Source: Streptomyces halobius
GTDB taxonomy: Bacteria; Actinomycetota; Actinomycetes; Streptomycetales; Streptomycetaceae
DNA: 64,000 nt
Assembly (NCBI RefSeq): GCF_023277745.1
Contig: NZ_CP086322.1
Span: 6,758,001 to 6,822,000, forward strand
Direction: 5' to 3'
Numbering within the stretch: the first letter of the stretch is position 1; every line of letters begins with the position of its first letter. Below the pieces are notes generated by a model. That model was not told where the DNA came from and did no database searches. It saw nothing but the letters and a program-made list of their open reading frames with translations. This document shows, piece by piece, positions 18,001 through 25,544 of this stretch. The translations under genes were made by a program, and so were the position numbers.

Positions 18001-19523
18001 CCCTGGGGCTGGTAGCCGCCGACCCCGGTGTTCTTCCAGTTCGCTGCCCGGTAGAAGTTCAGCTCACCGACGATGGCCTGGTCCACGGCCCATTCGATCT
18101 GGCGTGGGGTGGGCTGGAACGCCTGGAGCTTGACGCTGTTGCGCTGCACAGCGCAGGTACGCTCGTCGGCCTTCTCGCTCGGGTTGTTCGGGTCGCCGAC
18201 AACGGGATCGGTGAAGCCGGTGAGGACCTGCGTGCGGAATGTCTGGGTGGACATGCCGCCCTCGTCGATCTCGCCGTTGGTGCCGCCCTGGGGCTTGGGG
18301 CCCGACAGGGTGGGCGAGGTCTTCCCGGAAGACTGTGTGCTGGGGGTGATGTCCAGCTCGGTTGTCTTCTTCGTGGCCAAAGCGGTGAGCTTCAGGCGGG
18401 CCGGGCGCGGCTTGGAGGCGTCCTTGGGGTTGATGAGGGTGGTCTTGCCGTCAGCCCAGTGCGAGGTGTGCGCGGTCTTGCCTGTGGTGGAGATCAGGGC
18501 GCCCTTGGTGAGACCGCCCGGTTTCTTCACCGCCTTCGGCAGGCCGGTCTTGGTGGTCGCCTTGCCGGTGATGAAGGCGGTTCCGTCAGCCGAGCGGGTC
18601 AGGTCCCAGTCGGTGAGCTTGCCTTCAGCCAGGGTGGTCGGCTTGGACGTCCCTGTGACGCGCTTGGCCCGGGAAAGAGGCTTCTTGCCTGTCTTGTCGT
18701 CCAACTCCCGGTCGATGAAGGTCACGCCGCCGTCGGCGTCGGCGGTGAGCTGGAACGGCACGGTCTTGGTGCGTACCAGCACTTTCTCCTTGGTGCCGTT
18801 GATACGCACGAGCTTGTTGCCGTGTGCGGCGACGATGCCGTCCTTGGTGGGGATGGCTGAGGTGACCTGGCCGGGGAAGGCGACCGGCTGTGCGGCCTTG
18901 CCCGTCTTGGCGTCCACGCTGATGAGCCGGGTCTGCTGCTTGGTGTCGCCGTCCCACGTCATCTGGGAGAAGACGGCCGTATCACCGTTGCCGCAGCCGG
19001 GGCTGAAGTAGGCCAGCGTCGCGGTGTGCGGCAGCTTGGTGACCTTGCCCGTGTCCAGGTTGACGATGGTGGTGAACGCGCCGCGCACCATCAGTTCCGG
19101 CTTGTTGGTGAACATGCGCGGGGCGTAGGCGACGGCGGCGTACTTACCCGACTCGGTGACGCAGTGGTTGCCGATCCAGGTGTCGGAGGCGAAGCCGTCC
19201 TCGAAGAGGGTTGCTGCGGTCTTCAGCGCGTAGCCGTCCTTGGCCTTGCCGGTCAGCACGTGCAGGCCGGTGCCGTCACCGGAGAGGGTGACGATCCGGT
19301 CGGACGACTTGGTGTAGTCGGCGCCGAGGAGACCCTTGCGGTCCTCGACGGGGATCGCCGACGGCTTCGGCTGGCCCTGGGGCGCGGGAGCGTCCGAGGC
19401 CAGAGCGTCGGCGGCGCTTTTGGGTACGGTGCGTTCTCCGGCACTGGCGGTACTGACCAGTGAGGTGGTCATCGCCATGGCCGCCACGATGGCGGTTATG
19501 ACAGTGATGGGTTTTTGTCTCAA
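15096..19523 (-). CDS. Very large secreted protein: propeller-like, transglycosylase-like and NucA/NucB DNase-like regions
   Basis: This 1475-residue protein starts at TTG 19523 behind AGGAAGAGG, with a signal peptide (ITAIVAAMAMTTSLVSTASA). Residues 40-370 show repeated short beta segments suggesting a propeller. Around 530-680 is a lysozyme/SLT-like region with VMLGITAQESNMWQ, CGYGITQATDG and ALWAYNSGFY, implying peptidoglycan cleavage. A beta-sandwich-like stretch follows near 950-1100. The last 150 residues contain SCDEFAFANAYQSGG near 1370, the core motif of NucA/NucB-type deoxyribonucleases, plus paired cysteines. The likely role is an exported nuclease or toxin that passes or remodels cell wall. 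It follows a lipoprotein gene, separated by a terminator-like hairpin. Confidence 0.78.
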   Translation of the reverse strand: MRQKPITVITAIVAAMAMTTSLVSTASAGERTVPKSAADALASDAPAPQGQPKPSAIPVEDRKGLLGADYTKSSDRIVTLSGDGTGLHVLTGKAKDGYALKTAATLFEDGFASDTWIGNHCVTESGKYAAVAYAPRMFTNKPELMVRGAFTTIVNLDTGKVTKLPHTATLAYFSPGCGNGDTAVFSQMTWDGDTKQQTRLISVDAKTGKAAQPVAFPGQVTSAIPTKDGIVAAHGNKLVRINGTKEKVLVRTKTVPFQLTADADGGVTFIDRELDDKTGKKPLSRAKRVTGTSKPTTLAEGKLTDWDLTRSADGTAFITGKATTKTGLPKAVKKPGGLTKGALISTTGKTAHTSHWADGKTTLINPKDASKPRPARLKLTALATKKTTELDITPSTQSSGKTSPTLSGPKPQGGTNGEIDEGGMSTQTFRTQVLTGFTDPVVGDPNNPSEKADERTCAVQRNSVKLQAFQPTPRQIEWAVDQAIVGELNFYRAANWKNTGVGGYQPQGLFPAKPLAGDPNGTLDNEDPDVTDKWHIPAQVMLGITAQESNMWQATRFAVPGVTANPLIGNYYGVDYAASGEQLDPWRINWFDADCGYGITQATDGMRLPNKGQSTLSPLAQKAVAVDYTANIAAGAQILSEKWNETYNAGMKINGGHPRWIENWFFALWAYNSGFYPSADAAGHKGVGWTNNPANPLWKSNRTPFLENVFGNDDYSHAAHPQDWPYEEKVIGWAGHPIEAMFAPGDFQAGYRYAWWGGAAGDALTPGSAKYNRARAKPPVDLFCDASNNCDPAKIGENDSNDPGQGACNLDANRDDPHWLHCWWDKPISPDEWKDCNSDSTCGNAVHRFTTSYGEQPDANSYPPRCDTGLPTNALIVDDVQNGVTPAGVDANRGCGAIKSDGTFTFDFTPWQTTMERPDESTLTMNTYPGKIDTHQIGAGYGNHFWFTHTRTPESYPANANRLKVTGTWKLNGPINNTSGQAKVFAHIPDHGAQTKKATYWIKTDEGEIDATISQKANQSNKWVDLGAYYFKNTTPEVRLDNFNGGTGDADIAFDAIAFVPGTYNGTKFGTYPLPNPSAADPEPIEPSEEISGGFFPALPGTRSTTSASTMSLSSPTSCSIASVSIERKRANACIHDTLYVTHFENGKPDGTASFDYYNTIYLDPKSAEFSQVTTLSLKSMNGAMNTVNLDYRAKCRGYCAITSTNWDGSKTWKKGDTLRRTITTRMKWTPSQDTTNTITPYWTFAGSTNGDPIRNPLEVEKSQLDIRCDNQVINAGTGCVFSGYKPTYVMNSKKFRGAAAHIALMWDKTKIVYGKRSSGKPLKYLADKMSDDGSGKTQHKRNRQKICKRKWRTYAGTGLFTDLWGTTDSISCDEFAFANAYQSGGNPNSNGGTNPVDYSGAECVQTYIKRNSDDTISIHLRPDYPAPNWSEPCGRSSMSNWQNTQSMRPFGDFIKEQRLMQDDQYWVDLDGFTL

Positions 19524-19551
19524 CAGTCCTCTTCCTGAATCTCGACAAAGC

Positions 19552-19600
19552 GGAGGCCGCCCCCGCCACACCTGTCCCCAAGGTGACGGGGGCGGCCTCC
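19552..19600 (-). terminator. Strong hairpin between lipoprotein and large secreted-protein genes
   Basis: Perfect 14-bp arms GGAGGCCGCCCCCG (19552-19565) and its complement (19587-19600) flank a 21-nt loop, followed on the minus strand by TTTGT. It probably attenuates read-through from the upstream lipoprotein gene and so limits expression of the 1475-residue protein. Confidence 0.75.
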
Positions 19601-19619
19601 ACGGCCATGCGGCAAACAG

Positions 19620-20621
19620 TCAGCCCGTGATCACGGCCTTGGCAGCCTTGGCATCCTTGGTCCGGTCCTGCTTGATCTCGTGGAGCTTGGTCTGGTTGTC
19701 CTTGATCTGCTGCCGCTGGATCTTCGCCTCAGCATCGGACCAGACCTTGACCAGGCCGGTCTTCTCTTTGCAGTCGATGTCGTCGACCGCGAGGGCGATG
19801 TTCTCCTTGCTGGCTGTGTCCCCGGCCGGAGCGCCCTGCTCCATCGCCGCATAGGGGTCAGCGAGCCCGGCGTGGCCCTTGCTCTTCATGCAGGAGGACC
19901 AGTCGGCGATCACGTTCTTGACCGCTGTGGTCTCCTGGGACTTCAGCAGCGACTCGCCCAGCAAGTTCGCCACGGTGAAGTGGTCCGGCTCCGGGGCGTC
20001 CAGCTTGGTCTTCGCCCAGCCGATGCAGCCGCCCTTGTGGGTCTTCTTGCCGTTGATCTCCGCACGGGCAGGCTTGGTCTTCGGGGGCGCGGCGAAGTAG
20101 CCGCCGTCGCCCTTGACTTCGCCGACCGGCTTCGGGTTGCCGGGCTTGGTGTGGCCGGTCAGCGCCTCGACCTGGACGCCGGGAAGGTCGGCGAGCGGCT
20201 GCTCGGTGTGCCCCCTCAGCTCCGGCGGCAGGTCGTAGCCGTACTTGGCGGCCTCGGCGCGGTCGGTGATGCCGTAGCGGCGCTCGATGTTCGCTTCGTT
20301 GTTGTTCGGCGGCGGGTTCACACCCGGCCGGGGAAGGTCGACGGTGAAGCCGTAGCCCTTCATGCACTGCTGCTGAAGTATTCGGTTCGCCTCGTCCCAG
20401 TCGACGCGCTCGGCGTAGGGGGTGGCGTACTCCTCCAGCGGCAGGGACAGGCCCTTGGCCAGGCCGGTTTCCGGAACCGGCTTCGGCCAGTTCTTTTTCT
20501 CCACCAGCGGGCGGTCCTCGCCGACTGGCTTGGAAGCGTCCGAGGTGCCGGCGGAGCAGGCGCTGAGCGCCAGGGCGGAGGAGAGGGCCAGCACACCGGT
20601 AGCCATCATCTTCGTGCGCAT
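19620..20621 (-). CDS. Lipoprotein of unknown function
   Basis: The 333-residue protein starts at ATG 20621 with AAGGA five bases upstream. It has a lipoprotein signal peptide ending LSAC. The mature part is polar, with scattered cysteine pairs (QQQCMKGYGF, KGGCIGWA, WSSCMKSKGHA, DDIDCKEK) and a charged helical C-terminus. This composition is typical of a widespread class of uncharacterised actinobacterial lipoproteins. It lies 14 bases after the preceding secreted-protein gene and upstream of the NucA/NucB-domain gene, so it may help export, tether or inhibit that protein at the membrane. Confidence 0.72.
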   Translation of the reverse strand: MRTKMMATGVLALSSALALSACSAGTSDASKPVGEDRPLVEKKNWPKPVPETGLAKGLSLPLEEYATPYAERVDWDEANRILQQQCMKGYGFTVDLPRPGVNPPPNNNEANIERRYGITDRAEAAKYGYDLPPELRGHTEQPLADLPGVQVEALTGHTKPGNPKPVGEVKGDGGYFAAPPKTKPARAEINGKKTHKGGCIGWAKTKLDAPEPDHFTVANLLGESLLKSQETTAVKNVIADWSSCMKSKGHAGLADPYAAMEQGAPAGDTASKENIALAVDDIDCKEKTGLVKVWSDAEAKIQRQQIKDNQTKLHEIKQDRTKDAKAAKAVITG

Positions 20622-20634
20622 GGATCCTTCTTTC

Positions 20635-21141
20635 TCAGGCGAAGTGCGACGACGCATTGTTGTTCTTCAGCGCCGATATCAGGTTGGTGTGATTACAGTC
20701 CCCCCATCCGCCGTTCGGCTTGAAGTATTGCGCTGTGCCGCCGTAGCCGGAGTTGTAGTACACGGCGTAGCCGTCATCCCGGGCGCAGTTCTGCACGGAG
20801 GCCGAGTTGTTTTTCATGTACTGGCCGTCTCCGTTGCTGCCGCTATCGAAGACGTAGCGGTATGTGTCCAGGGTGGAGCCCTGGTACCTGGCGGTTCCCC
20901 GGTGGTCGTACACGTTGCCGTAGAACGTGGCGTAGGCGGATACGTACCTTCCGTCCTTCACCGCGTACTGCTTGGAGTTGTAGAACAGCCAGAGGTCGCC
21001 GTAGGAGCAGCTGATCCACGGGACATCGCAGTTGTCGGAAACCTTCCAGGTCCCCGCCTGCGCCGGAGCGGCAGTCATCACCACGCCACCGACGGCGACA
21101 GCGGATGCCAGAAGGGCGCCGATCTTATGTCGAACCTTCAT
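20635..21141 (-). CDS. Secreted small protein, possibly inhibitor-like
   Basis: The 168-residue protein has a clear signal peptide (KIGALLASAVAVGGVVMTAA, then APAQA). The mature chain is Tyr/Asn/Gly-rich with four cysteines (NCDVPWISCSYGD, QNCARDDGYAVYY, WGDCNHTNL). The size and pattern resemble peptidase-inhibitor I36-like secreted proteins, but I cannot assign the family with confidence. It is the first gene of the three-gene minus-strand operon, 14 bases from the lipoprotein gene. Confidence 0.68.
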   Translation of the reverse strand: MKVRHKIGALLASAVAVGGVVMTAAPAQAGTWKVSDNCDVPWISCSYGDLWLFYNSKQYAVKDGRYVSAYATFYGNVYDHRGTARYQGSTLDTYRYVFDSGSNGDGQYMKNNSASVQNCARDDGYAVYYNSGYGGTAQYFKPNGGWGDCNHTNLISALKNNNASSHFA

Positions 21142-21219
21142 GCGTCACTTTCTCTATTGCCGCGTCAGCAATGACCACAGGCAGACGATCTGATGGCACA
21201 TTGGCCGTGTCTCGGAAGG

Positions 21220-21372
21220 TCAGTCCCGGCAGCTGTAGTTGATCCACGGAACCTCGCAGTTGCTCGTCGTCGTATACGTGGCCGCCTGCGTTGGGCCTGA
21301 GTCGACCATGACGAGCGCGGCTCCGGCCGCGATGCTGGTCACTGCTGCTCCTGTTCGGGAACGTGTTATCAC
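21220..21372 (-). CDS. 50-residue secreted peptide, truncated paralogue of the next gene
   Basis: GTG 21372 with a G-rich ribosome binding site opens a 50-residue ORF. It has a signal-peptide-like N-terminus (GAAVTSIAAGAALVMV) and a mature part TSNCEVPWINYSCRD that ends at a stop. The motif NC-D/E-VPWI-x-C is shared with the mature N-terminus of the protein encoded at 20635-21141. It is either a very short secreted two-cysteine peptide or a copy of that gene cut after its first 17 mature residues. It is on the same strand, 79 bases upstream. Confidence 0.5.
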   Translation of the reverse strand: MITRSRTGAAVTSIAAGAALVMVDSGPTQAATYTTTSNCEVPWINYSCRD

Positions 21373-21771
21373 GTTGTCCGTACCCCCCTCTTATGCCCGC
21401 GTGTCGGCGAACCGGACATGCCAAAGTGATCAATGTCGAGCTCACTGTCGGGGGAGCGACATGCCGCACTCCAGTGCCCCCACTCCCAGCGGCGTCGCCA
21501 CACTGCGCAAGCAGTGTTGACATGGTCCTGTCATGCAGATGCGCGCCCGCGCGTCTTTCGCCCCGCCCGGAACCCCCATAGGAATTCCCTCGCCGACAAA
21601 GCCAGTCGAGAGAGGACCCTATGTAGGGGCTACGTGAAGAACCAGTGGAGGAAATCCGGGCATTCAAGGCATCACGCCGCGGGCCCCTGTGATCTCGGAC
21701 ACGGTTGCACTTGATTTGGCATCGGTCTGGCAACGTCCATCCGCGTACGCGCACCGGGGACGAGGCGGGGG
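21373..21771. other. Intergenic stretch without recognised gene
   Basis: About 400 bases hold only overlapping short ORFs without ribosome binding sites. The promoter of the secreted-protein operon is expected here, but I could not pick a convincing -35/-10 pair. Confidence 0.5.
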
Positions 21772-21995
21772 CGCAAGCACACCACCTGGCGCAACGGCCA
21801 CCCGGAGAGGCGCTACCCCCAGGTCGGCGACCTCGATCTGAAGATCCCCGAGGTGCGGACCGGGTCGTTCTTTCCCTCCCTGCTGGAGCGCCGCCAGCGC
21901 TTCAACCGGGCACTGTTCGCTGTGGCGATGGAGCGTATGTGCACGAGGTGTCCACCCACTCGGTGGACACCCCCAACCCAGATGCCAATCGCTGA
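21772..21995 (+). pseudogene. Remnant of an IS256-type transposase
   Basis: Two frames joined by one shift read KHTTWRNGHPERRYPQVGDL, KIPEVRTGSFFPSLLERRQR, ALFAVAMER and then AYVHEVSTHSVD. This is the N-terminal central region of mutator-type transposases (RNGYRxRxWDTRVG...FFPSLLE...YVHGVSTRxVD). It is a different, more decayed member than the intact element at 10371. No catalytic triad remains. Confidence 0.65.
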
Positions 21996-22143
21996 TGGCC
22001 GCGACGCGAGCCGACACAATCCATGGACCGGCTGCGAACTCACTTGCTGGCCCTCATAATTGGGCCACGTGGCCTGTGGGTTCCTTCACCAACCCCTGCG
22101 AGTTTCCACGAACCTGTCGGCTTCTAATTGTGGTGGCGCCTGC

Positions 22144-22344
22144 GTGAGGGCCGGCCAGCGCCAGTGGAAGCACCTGCTGACCGCCTTCCCCGAGCGGTAC
22201 GCCCACGCCGAGCAGCAGGAGCAGGGCATCCGCGCCTTCCTCGACAAGGACGTGTCGATCCTCAAGCGCGTACGCGGCGGCGTCACCCACCGCCTCACCC
22301 TGGCCCAGCTGCGCAGCGAGCAGGAAGGGAGCGACGCCGCGTGA
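22144..22344 (+). CDS. Small phage-like protein or C-terminal fragment
   Basis: GTG 22144 opens a 66-residue helical, basic ORF with LLTAFPERYAHAEQQEQGIR and LKRVRGGVTHRLTLAQLR. The second half resembles the C-terminus of phage-encoded PAPS-reductase-like proteins, so this may be a truncated gene next to the transposase remnant. It ends in a 4-nt overlap with the following zinc-ribbon gene, showing the two were translated together. Confidence 0.4.
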   Translation: MRAGQRQWKHLLTAFPERYAHAEQQEQGIRAFLDKDVSILKRVRGGVTHRLTLAQLRSEQEGSDAA

Positions 22345-22628
22345 GCGCCTGCACCTGCCCCTACTGCCGCAAGCCCGCGGCCCTGGAACCGGAGGCGCAG
22401 CCGGTACCCGAGCCGGTCGAACTCCCCAGCGCGCCATGGGCGTTCCGGGTCCACTCGCCGGACCGAGCCCCGCAGGGCTGCACCCTTCACCCGGATGGCA
22501 CCATCACGTCCGTCATGGGCGGCCAGTTGTGGCGGTGCGGGCAGAGCTTCGACGAGATGCGCGCGATGGGCTGGGGCGACTCCCACATCGAGTGGGATCC
22601 CGGGCCGCTCGACGAGACCGAGCAGTAG
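22341..22628 (+). CDS. Small protein with N-terminal CxCxxC motif, phage-like
   Basis: The 95-residue ORF starts at GTG 22341, overlapping the previous stop. It begins with CTCPYCRKPA, a half zinc-ribbon, then a proline-rich linker and a compact domain with CTLHPDGTITSV and RCGQSFDEMRAMGWGD. Proteins of this size and style are common in actinophage early regions. The function is unknown. Confidence 0.45.
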   Translation: MSACTCPYCRKPAALEPEAQPVPEPVELPSAPWAFRVHSPDRAPQGCTLHPDGTITSVMGGQLWRCGQSFDEMRAMGWGDSHIEWDPGPLDETEQ

Positions 22629-22994
22629 CGCGAGGCGGCGGAGGCGTTCAGGAAGAGATCGCCCTGTGACAGGCGCGGGAACGCAGACGCTCGCCGTAGA
22701 GCGGGCGACGGCGCCACCCTGGCTGACCGGGCCGCGGTGAAACCCTGGAAACCCTTGGACTCCATATAACGACCCGTTGTAATGTCTTGGTGCTGCCCCG
22801 GGCAGCGCAGCGGCTCATCGAGAGCCGGTCCGCCTCGCCCTCCGGATGGAGGGGGTCGGGGCTGGAGGCCGGGTAGGAGTCCCAGACCGCTCCATGAAGG
22901 GCTCACCGCTCGCGAGGTGGGCCCTTCCGCGTTTCCCGCGTCGGCCGCACGCCGGTGGCATCCGCCGCCGGCCCGCAGGCTGTCGGTTTCGGGG
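22629..22994. other. Intergenic region with one hairpin
   Basis: No gene is supported. An 11-bp stem with a single wobble pair (AAGGGCTCACC, 22897-22907, against 22916-22926) and an 8-nt loop may terminate transcription from the minus-strand gene at 22995. Confidence 0.5.
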
Positions 22995-23261
22995 TCACGC
23001 TGCCCGGGCGGAGGGGACCCTGTGGTCATACGGCTCCCAGCCGCGCAGGTGGAGCTCCTCGGCGGCCTGGGCGTCGAGCCGCGCCATCACCCAGAGATGG
23101 GTGTCTGGCAGGAGATCGCGGGGGATGCCGACTGCGTCCACGATGGCCGCAGTTCTGGCCTGGGCGAGTATCTGCCCCCCGAACCAGCTCTCGAGGGAGA
23201 CGAGCGTGGTGGATCTTCCGGCTCGGACCACTGTGGCGCGGGTCGGTACGTGCCGCTTCAT
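22995..23261 (-). CDS. Hypothetical protein, 88 residues
   Basis: ATG 23261 follows GGGGGCGGC. The protein has an alternating hydrophobic pattern (TTLVSLESWFGGQILAQART, HLWVMARLDAQAAEELHLRG) suggesting a small alpha/beta domain. I do not recognise a family. It stands alone between intergenic regions. Confidence 0.5.
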   Translation of the reverse strand: MKRHVPTRATVVRAGRSTTLVSLESWFGGQILAQARTAAIVDAVGIPRDLLPDTHLWVMARLDAQAAEELHLRGWEPYDHRVPSARAA

Positions 23262-23432
23262 GCCGCCCCCTTTTGCGTGCGTTGTGCTGCGTGGGGGTGA
23301 AGGGATCATGCACCCGTTTTGGCTGAACCGGTAGTGGGGTGGCTGAAATATTTCCGAACGTGTGCGCGCCCCATGGGGGGGGCTTCAGTCGGGCAGTCGC
23401 CTGGAGCCGGGCACGGCCGCGCCCGCCCGGGC

Positions 23433-23453
23433 GGTGATTGCCGCGCAATCACC
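23433..23453 (-). terminator. Hairpin after the 23463-24080 gene
   Basis: Perfect 9-bp arms GGTGATTGC and GCAATCACC enclose CGC, ten bases after the stop of the minus-strand gene. There is no U-run, so termination is likely but not certain. Confidence 0.5.
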
Positions 23454-23462
23454 CCCGACCGC

Positions 23463-24080
23463 CTACACGCGATGGTGCACGACCAGCGGCCCGGCCTCCA
23501 CGCGGGCCCTGCGCTCGAGCTCCTTCTCCCACACCTCGTCGGTGCAGCGGCGCGCCACCTCGGCGGCGATCGCCTCCTGCAGCGCGGCCTCGGCGGCCTG
23601 GTCGCGACGGACGGTCGCGGCGTCGGCCAGCTCCTGGAGCCGGGCCGCGGACGCTGGCAGCGCCTCCGGCGGCGTGACGGCGGAGGAGCGCAGGAGCCGC
23701 TGCAGCTCGTCGAGGACGGCGCCCAGGTGCTCCTCGCGGGCGGCACGGGCCAGCCGCGTACGGGACGACTCCAGGGCGGCCAGCTCCTCCGCCACCGCCT
23801 CGCGGTCCGCGTCCAGCGCGAGGAACCAGGCGACGCGGGCGCGGCCTGCGGCAGGCCGGTCGGGCAGCCGGGCGCGCAGCGCCGTGATGGCGGCCGTCAG
23901 CGCCGGGCGGGCCTGCCCTGCGGCGGCCCGGGCGAGCATGCGGGCCTCGGCGGCTTCCTCCGGCGTGTGGAACACGGCGTCGGCCGGCAGGCGGTCGACG
24001 GCAGGGCACCGAGTGCGGACCGCGTACTCGGCGCTCGCCTGCCATTCGGCCCGGGTGGGCCACTGGCGCGTGGCGGACAT
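23463..24080 (-). CDS. Alanine-rich helical hypothetical protein
   Basis: The 205-residue protein starts at ATG 24080, nine bases after GGGAG. A GTG six bases earlier is too close to that site. It is almost entirely helical, rich in Ala, Arg and Glu, with heptad-like patterning (LRRSSAVTPPE, EEHLGAVLDELQRLL, EAIAAEVARR). It may form a coiled coil. The family and role are unknown. Confidence 0.55.
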   Translation of the reverse strand: MSATRQWPTRAEWQASAEYAVRTRCPAVDRLPADAVFHTPEEAAEARMLARAAAGQARPALTAAITALRARLPDRPAAGRARVAWFLALDADREAVAEELAALESSRTRLARAAREEHLGAVLDELQRLLRSSAVTPPEALPASAARLQELADAATVRRDQAAEAALQEAIAAEVARRCTDEVWEKELERRARVEAGPLVVHHRV

Positions 24081-24158
24081 GCTCACTCTCCCTGCATGGC
24101 AGCGGCTTTGGAGCGTAGCGGGGCCGGGCGGGCCGGCGGCGCACCCGGCCGTGGCGGG

Positions 24159-24416
24159 TCAGCGGGCGCTGGCGGTCCGCGGCGCCTGGTGGGCGGACTC
24201 GAAGACCTGGTGGAAGGTGCGCAGCTTCGCGTCCTCGCCCACCGCGGCGGCGCGCACTGGACGGGCCTGCTCCCAGTAGCGGCGCCTCTCCTCAGCGGCC
24301 AGCAGGGCTGCGGCGTGCGCGCGGAGCTGCTGTTCGGAGAGGGCGCCGATGCGCCACTGCAGTTCCCAGGTCGCCCGCCGCTTGAAGCGGTACCGCCCGC
24401 GTGCTTCCGGAGGCAA
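24159..24416 (-). CDS. Small basic helical protein
   Basis: The C-terminal 85 codons of a longer open frame look genuinely coding: a basic start (RYRFKRRATWELQWR) followed by an amphipathic helix (QQLRAHAAALLAAEERRRYW). TTG 24416 is the nearest start that does not enter the lipoprotein gene, which ends at 24449. The start is uncertain and no family is recognised. Confidence 0.35.
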   Translation of the reverse strand: MPPEARGRYRFKRRATWELQWRIGALSEQQLRAHAAALLAAEERRRYWEQARPVRAAAVGEDAKLRTFHQVFESAHQAPRTASAR

Positions 24417-24448
24417 CCCGCCCCGGAGGAACGCTCGTTGACGGTCGG

Positions 24449-25264
24449 CTACTTCACCGGCTTCCACGACCCGCAGCGCCGGGTGGTGAACTGCCCGTCC
24501 CTGGCCCGCACCGTTACCCGCACCTCCTGCGCCGAGGTGGCGAACTGGTTGTCCAGGATCTCCCCGGAGCGCGACGTCCGCTCCCAGTAGCAGTCCCGCA
24601 GGGCCCCCGTCGTGCGGTACGACCCGGGTGGCATCTTGTCCGGCCCGCTGCCGACCTCGTACGTCCCGTCGGTGAACCACCGCTCGTACGAACCGTCCAC
24701 GGCTGCCTTCAGCGTCTTGGCGTGCGCCGGGCAGAACCTGGCGATGCCGTCCTCGAGCACCGCTTCCCCGTCCTCCTTGACCAGCTCTTTCTCCGCCAGC
24801 CATTGCGCCCGCGATTCCAGCTCGTCCTCGCCCAGCAGCTCGCAGTACCGCTTCATCGCGTCCGCAGCCGAGGCGGTGCCCTGTCCGTCGAAGTAGAAGC
24901 TGGAGCCCAGCACGATCGCGTTGAAGTCCTCCTCCGGCGACGCAGTCGGGGACTCGTTCCCTTCCACCGCGGCCGCGCTGACCGTCGGTGACGGCTTCGC
25001 AGACTTCTTCGCGACAGCCCCGCGCGAACAGCCCGACAACACCACCATCGCCGCCGCGGCCGCGACGATCCCCACCCCAGGTACACGTCTCTTCCGCGCA
25101 GAATCGCACCAGGAGACGGCCAGAGAGGCCGGAACCGCCAAACTCGGGCGGTGGACGGCCAGCACCCCGAGCTCGGGGTACCTGCGGGGTGCCGGCCACT
25201 CCCAGTCTCCAGCGAACCGTCGTCGCGAACACGGCGGGACGGCCTCATCGGGTGACGGCAGCAC
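24449..25264 (-). CDS. Putative lipoprotein with uncertain start
   Basis: The frame contains a lipobox (MVVLSGC) after a hydrophobic run GVGIVAAAAA and a basic RKRR. It then has a Ser/Thr/Pro linker and a domain of about 170 residues with three later cysteines (MKRYCELLGED, ARFCPAHA, LRDCYWERTS). The upstream ATG 25264 gives an unusually long N-terminus of 60 residues. GTG 25165 is an alternative. It should be anchored outside the cell. The domain is not recognised. Confidence 0.55.
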   Translation of the reverse strand: MLPSPDEAVPPCSRRRFAGDWEWPAPRRYPELGVLAVHRPSLAVPASLAVSWCDSARKRRVPGVGIVAAAAAMVVLSGCSRGAVAKKSAKPSPTVSAAAVEGNESPTASPEEDFNAIVLGSSFYFDGQGTASAADAMKRYCELLGEDELESRAQWLAEKELVKEDGEAVLEDGIARFCPAHAKTLKAAVDGSYERWFTDGTYEVGSGPDKMPPGSYRTTGALRDCYWERTSRSGEILDNQFATSAQEVRVTVRARDGQFTTRRCGSWKPVK

Positions 25265-25408
25265 AACGCCCTCTCTGGTGGCACCGGGGAGGGCGGACGT
25301 CGGCGATCGCGCCCGCAGTGGCCATCACCCCTGTGCGGAGGAAGCCACCGCGACAGCAGGCCAAGCGACCGTAGCAGCAACTTCGGCGCCGTTTAAGGGG
25401 CTTTCTGC

Positions 25409-25544
25409 TCGTCACGCCGGTGCTGCCGGGCGACAAGGTGCACCGCCCGGTTCCCGTACGGGCCACCGCGGCCCCGCGGCCGCATCCCAGCACCACACGA
25501 ACTGATGGCCTGGCTCGACGGTCATGCCGAAGTCGTACACACCA
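25409..25544 (+). repeat. 136-bp direct repeat, copy 1
   Basis: This stretch covers the last 44 codons of the methyltransferase gene and is identical, base for base by eye, to 38584-38719. The second copy lies 13.2 kb away beside an IS3-family remnant. It is the left bracket of the toxin island. Confidence 0.9.

Noticed and set aside
16551..18860. A 769-codon plus-strand frame opposite the large secreted protein.
   Set aside because: Val/Gly/Arg-rich antisense shadow. The minus frame has a signal peptide and recognisable domains.
22730..22800. A possible tRNA or attachment site in the AT-richer stretch before the hairpin.
   Set aside because: No cloverleaf or repeated core could be found by eye.
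24159..25232. A 357-codon minus frame covering the lipoprotein gene.
   Set aside because: Only its last 85 codons look coding. The rest overlaps the lipoprotein in another frame and is Arg/Gly-rich filler.
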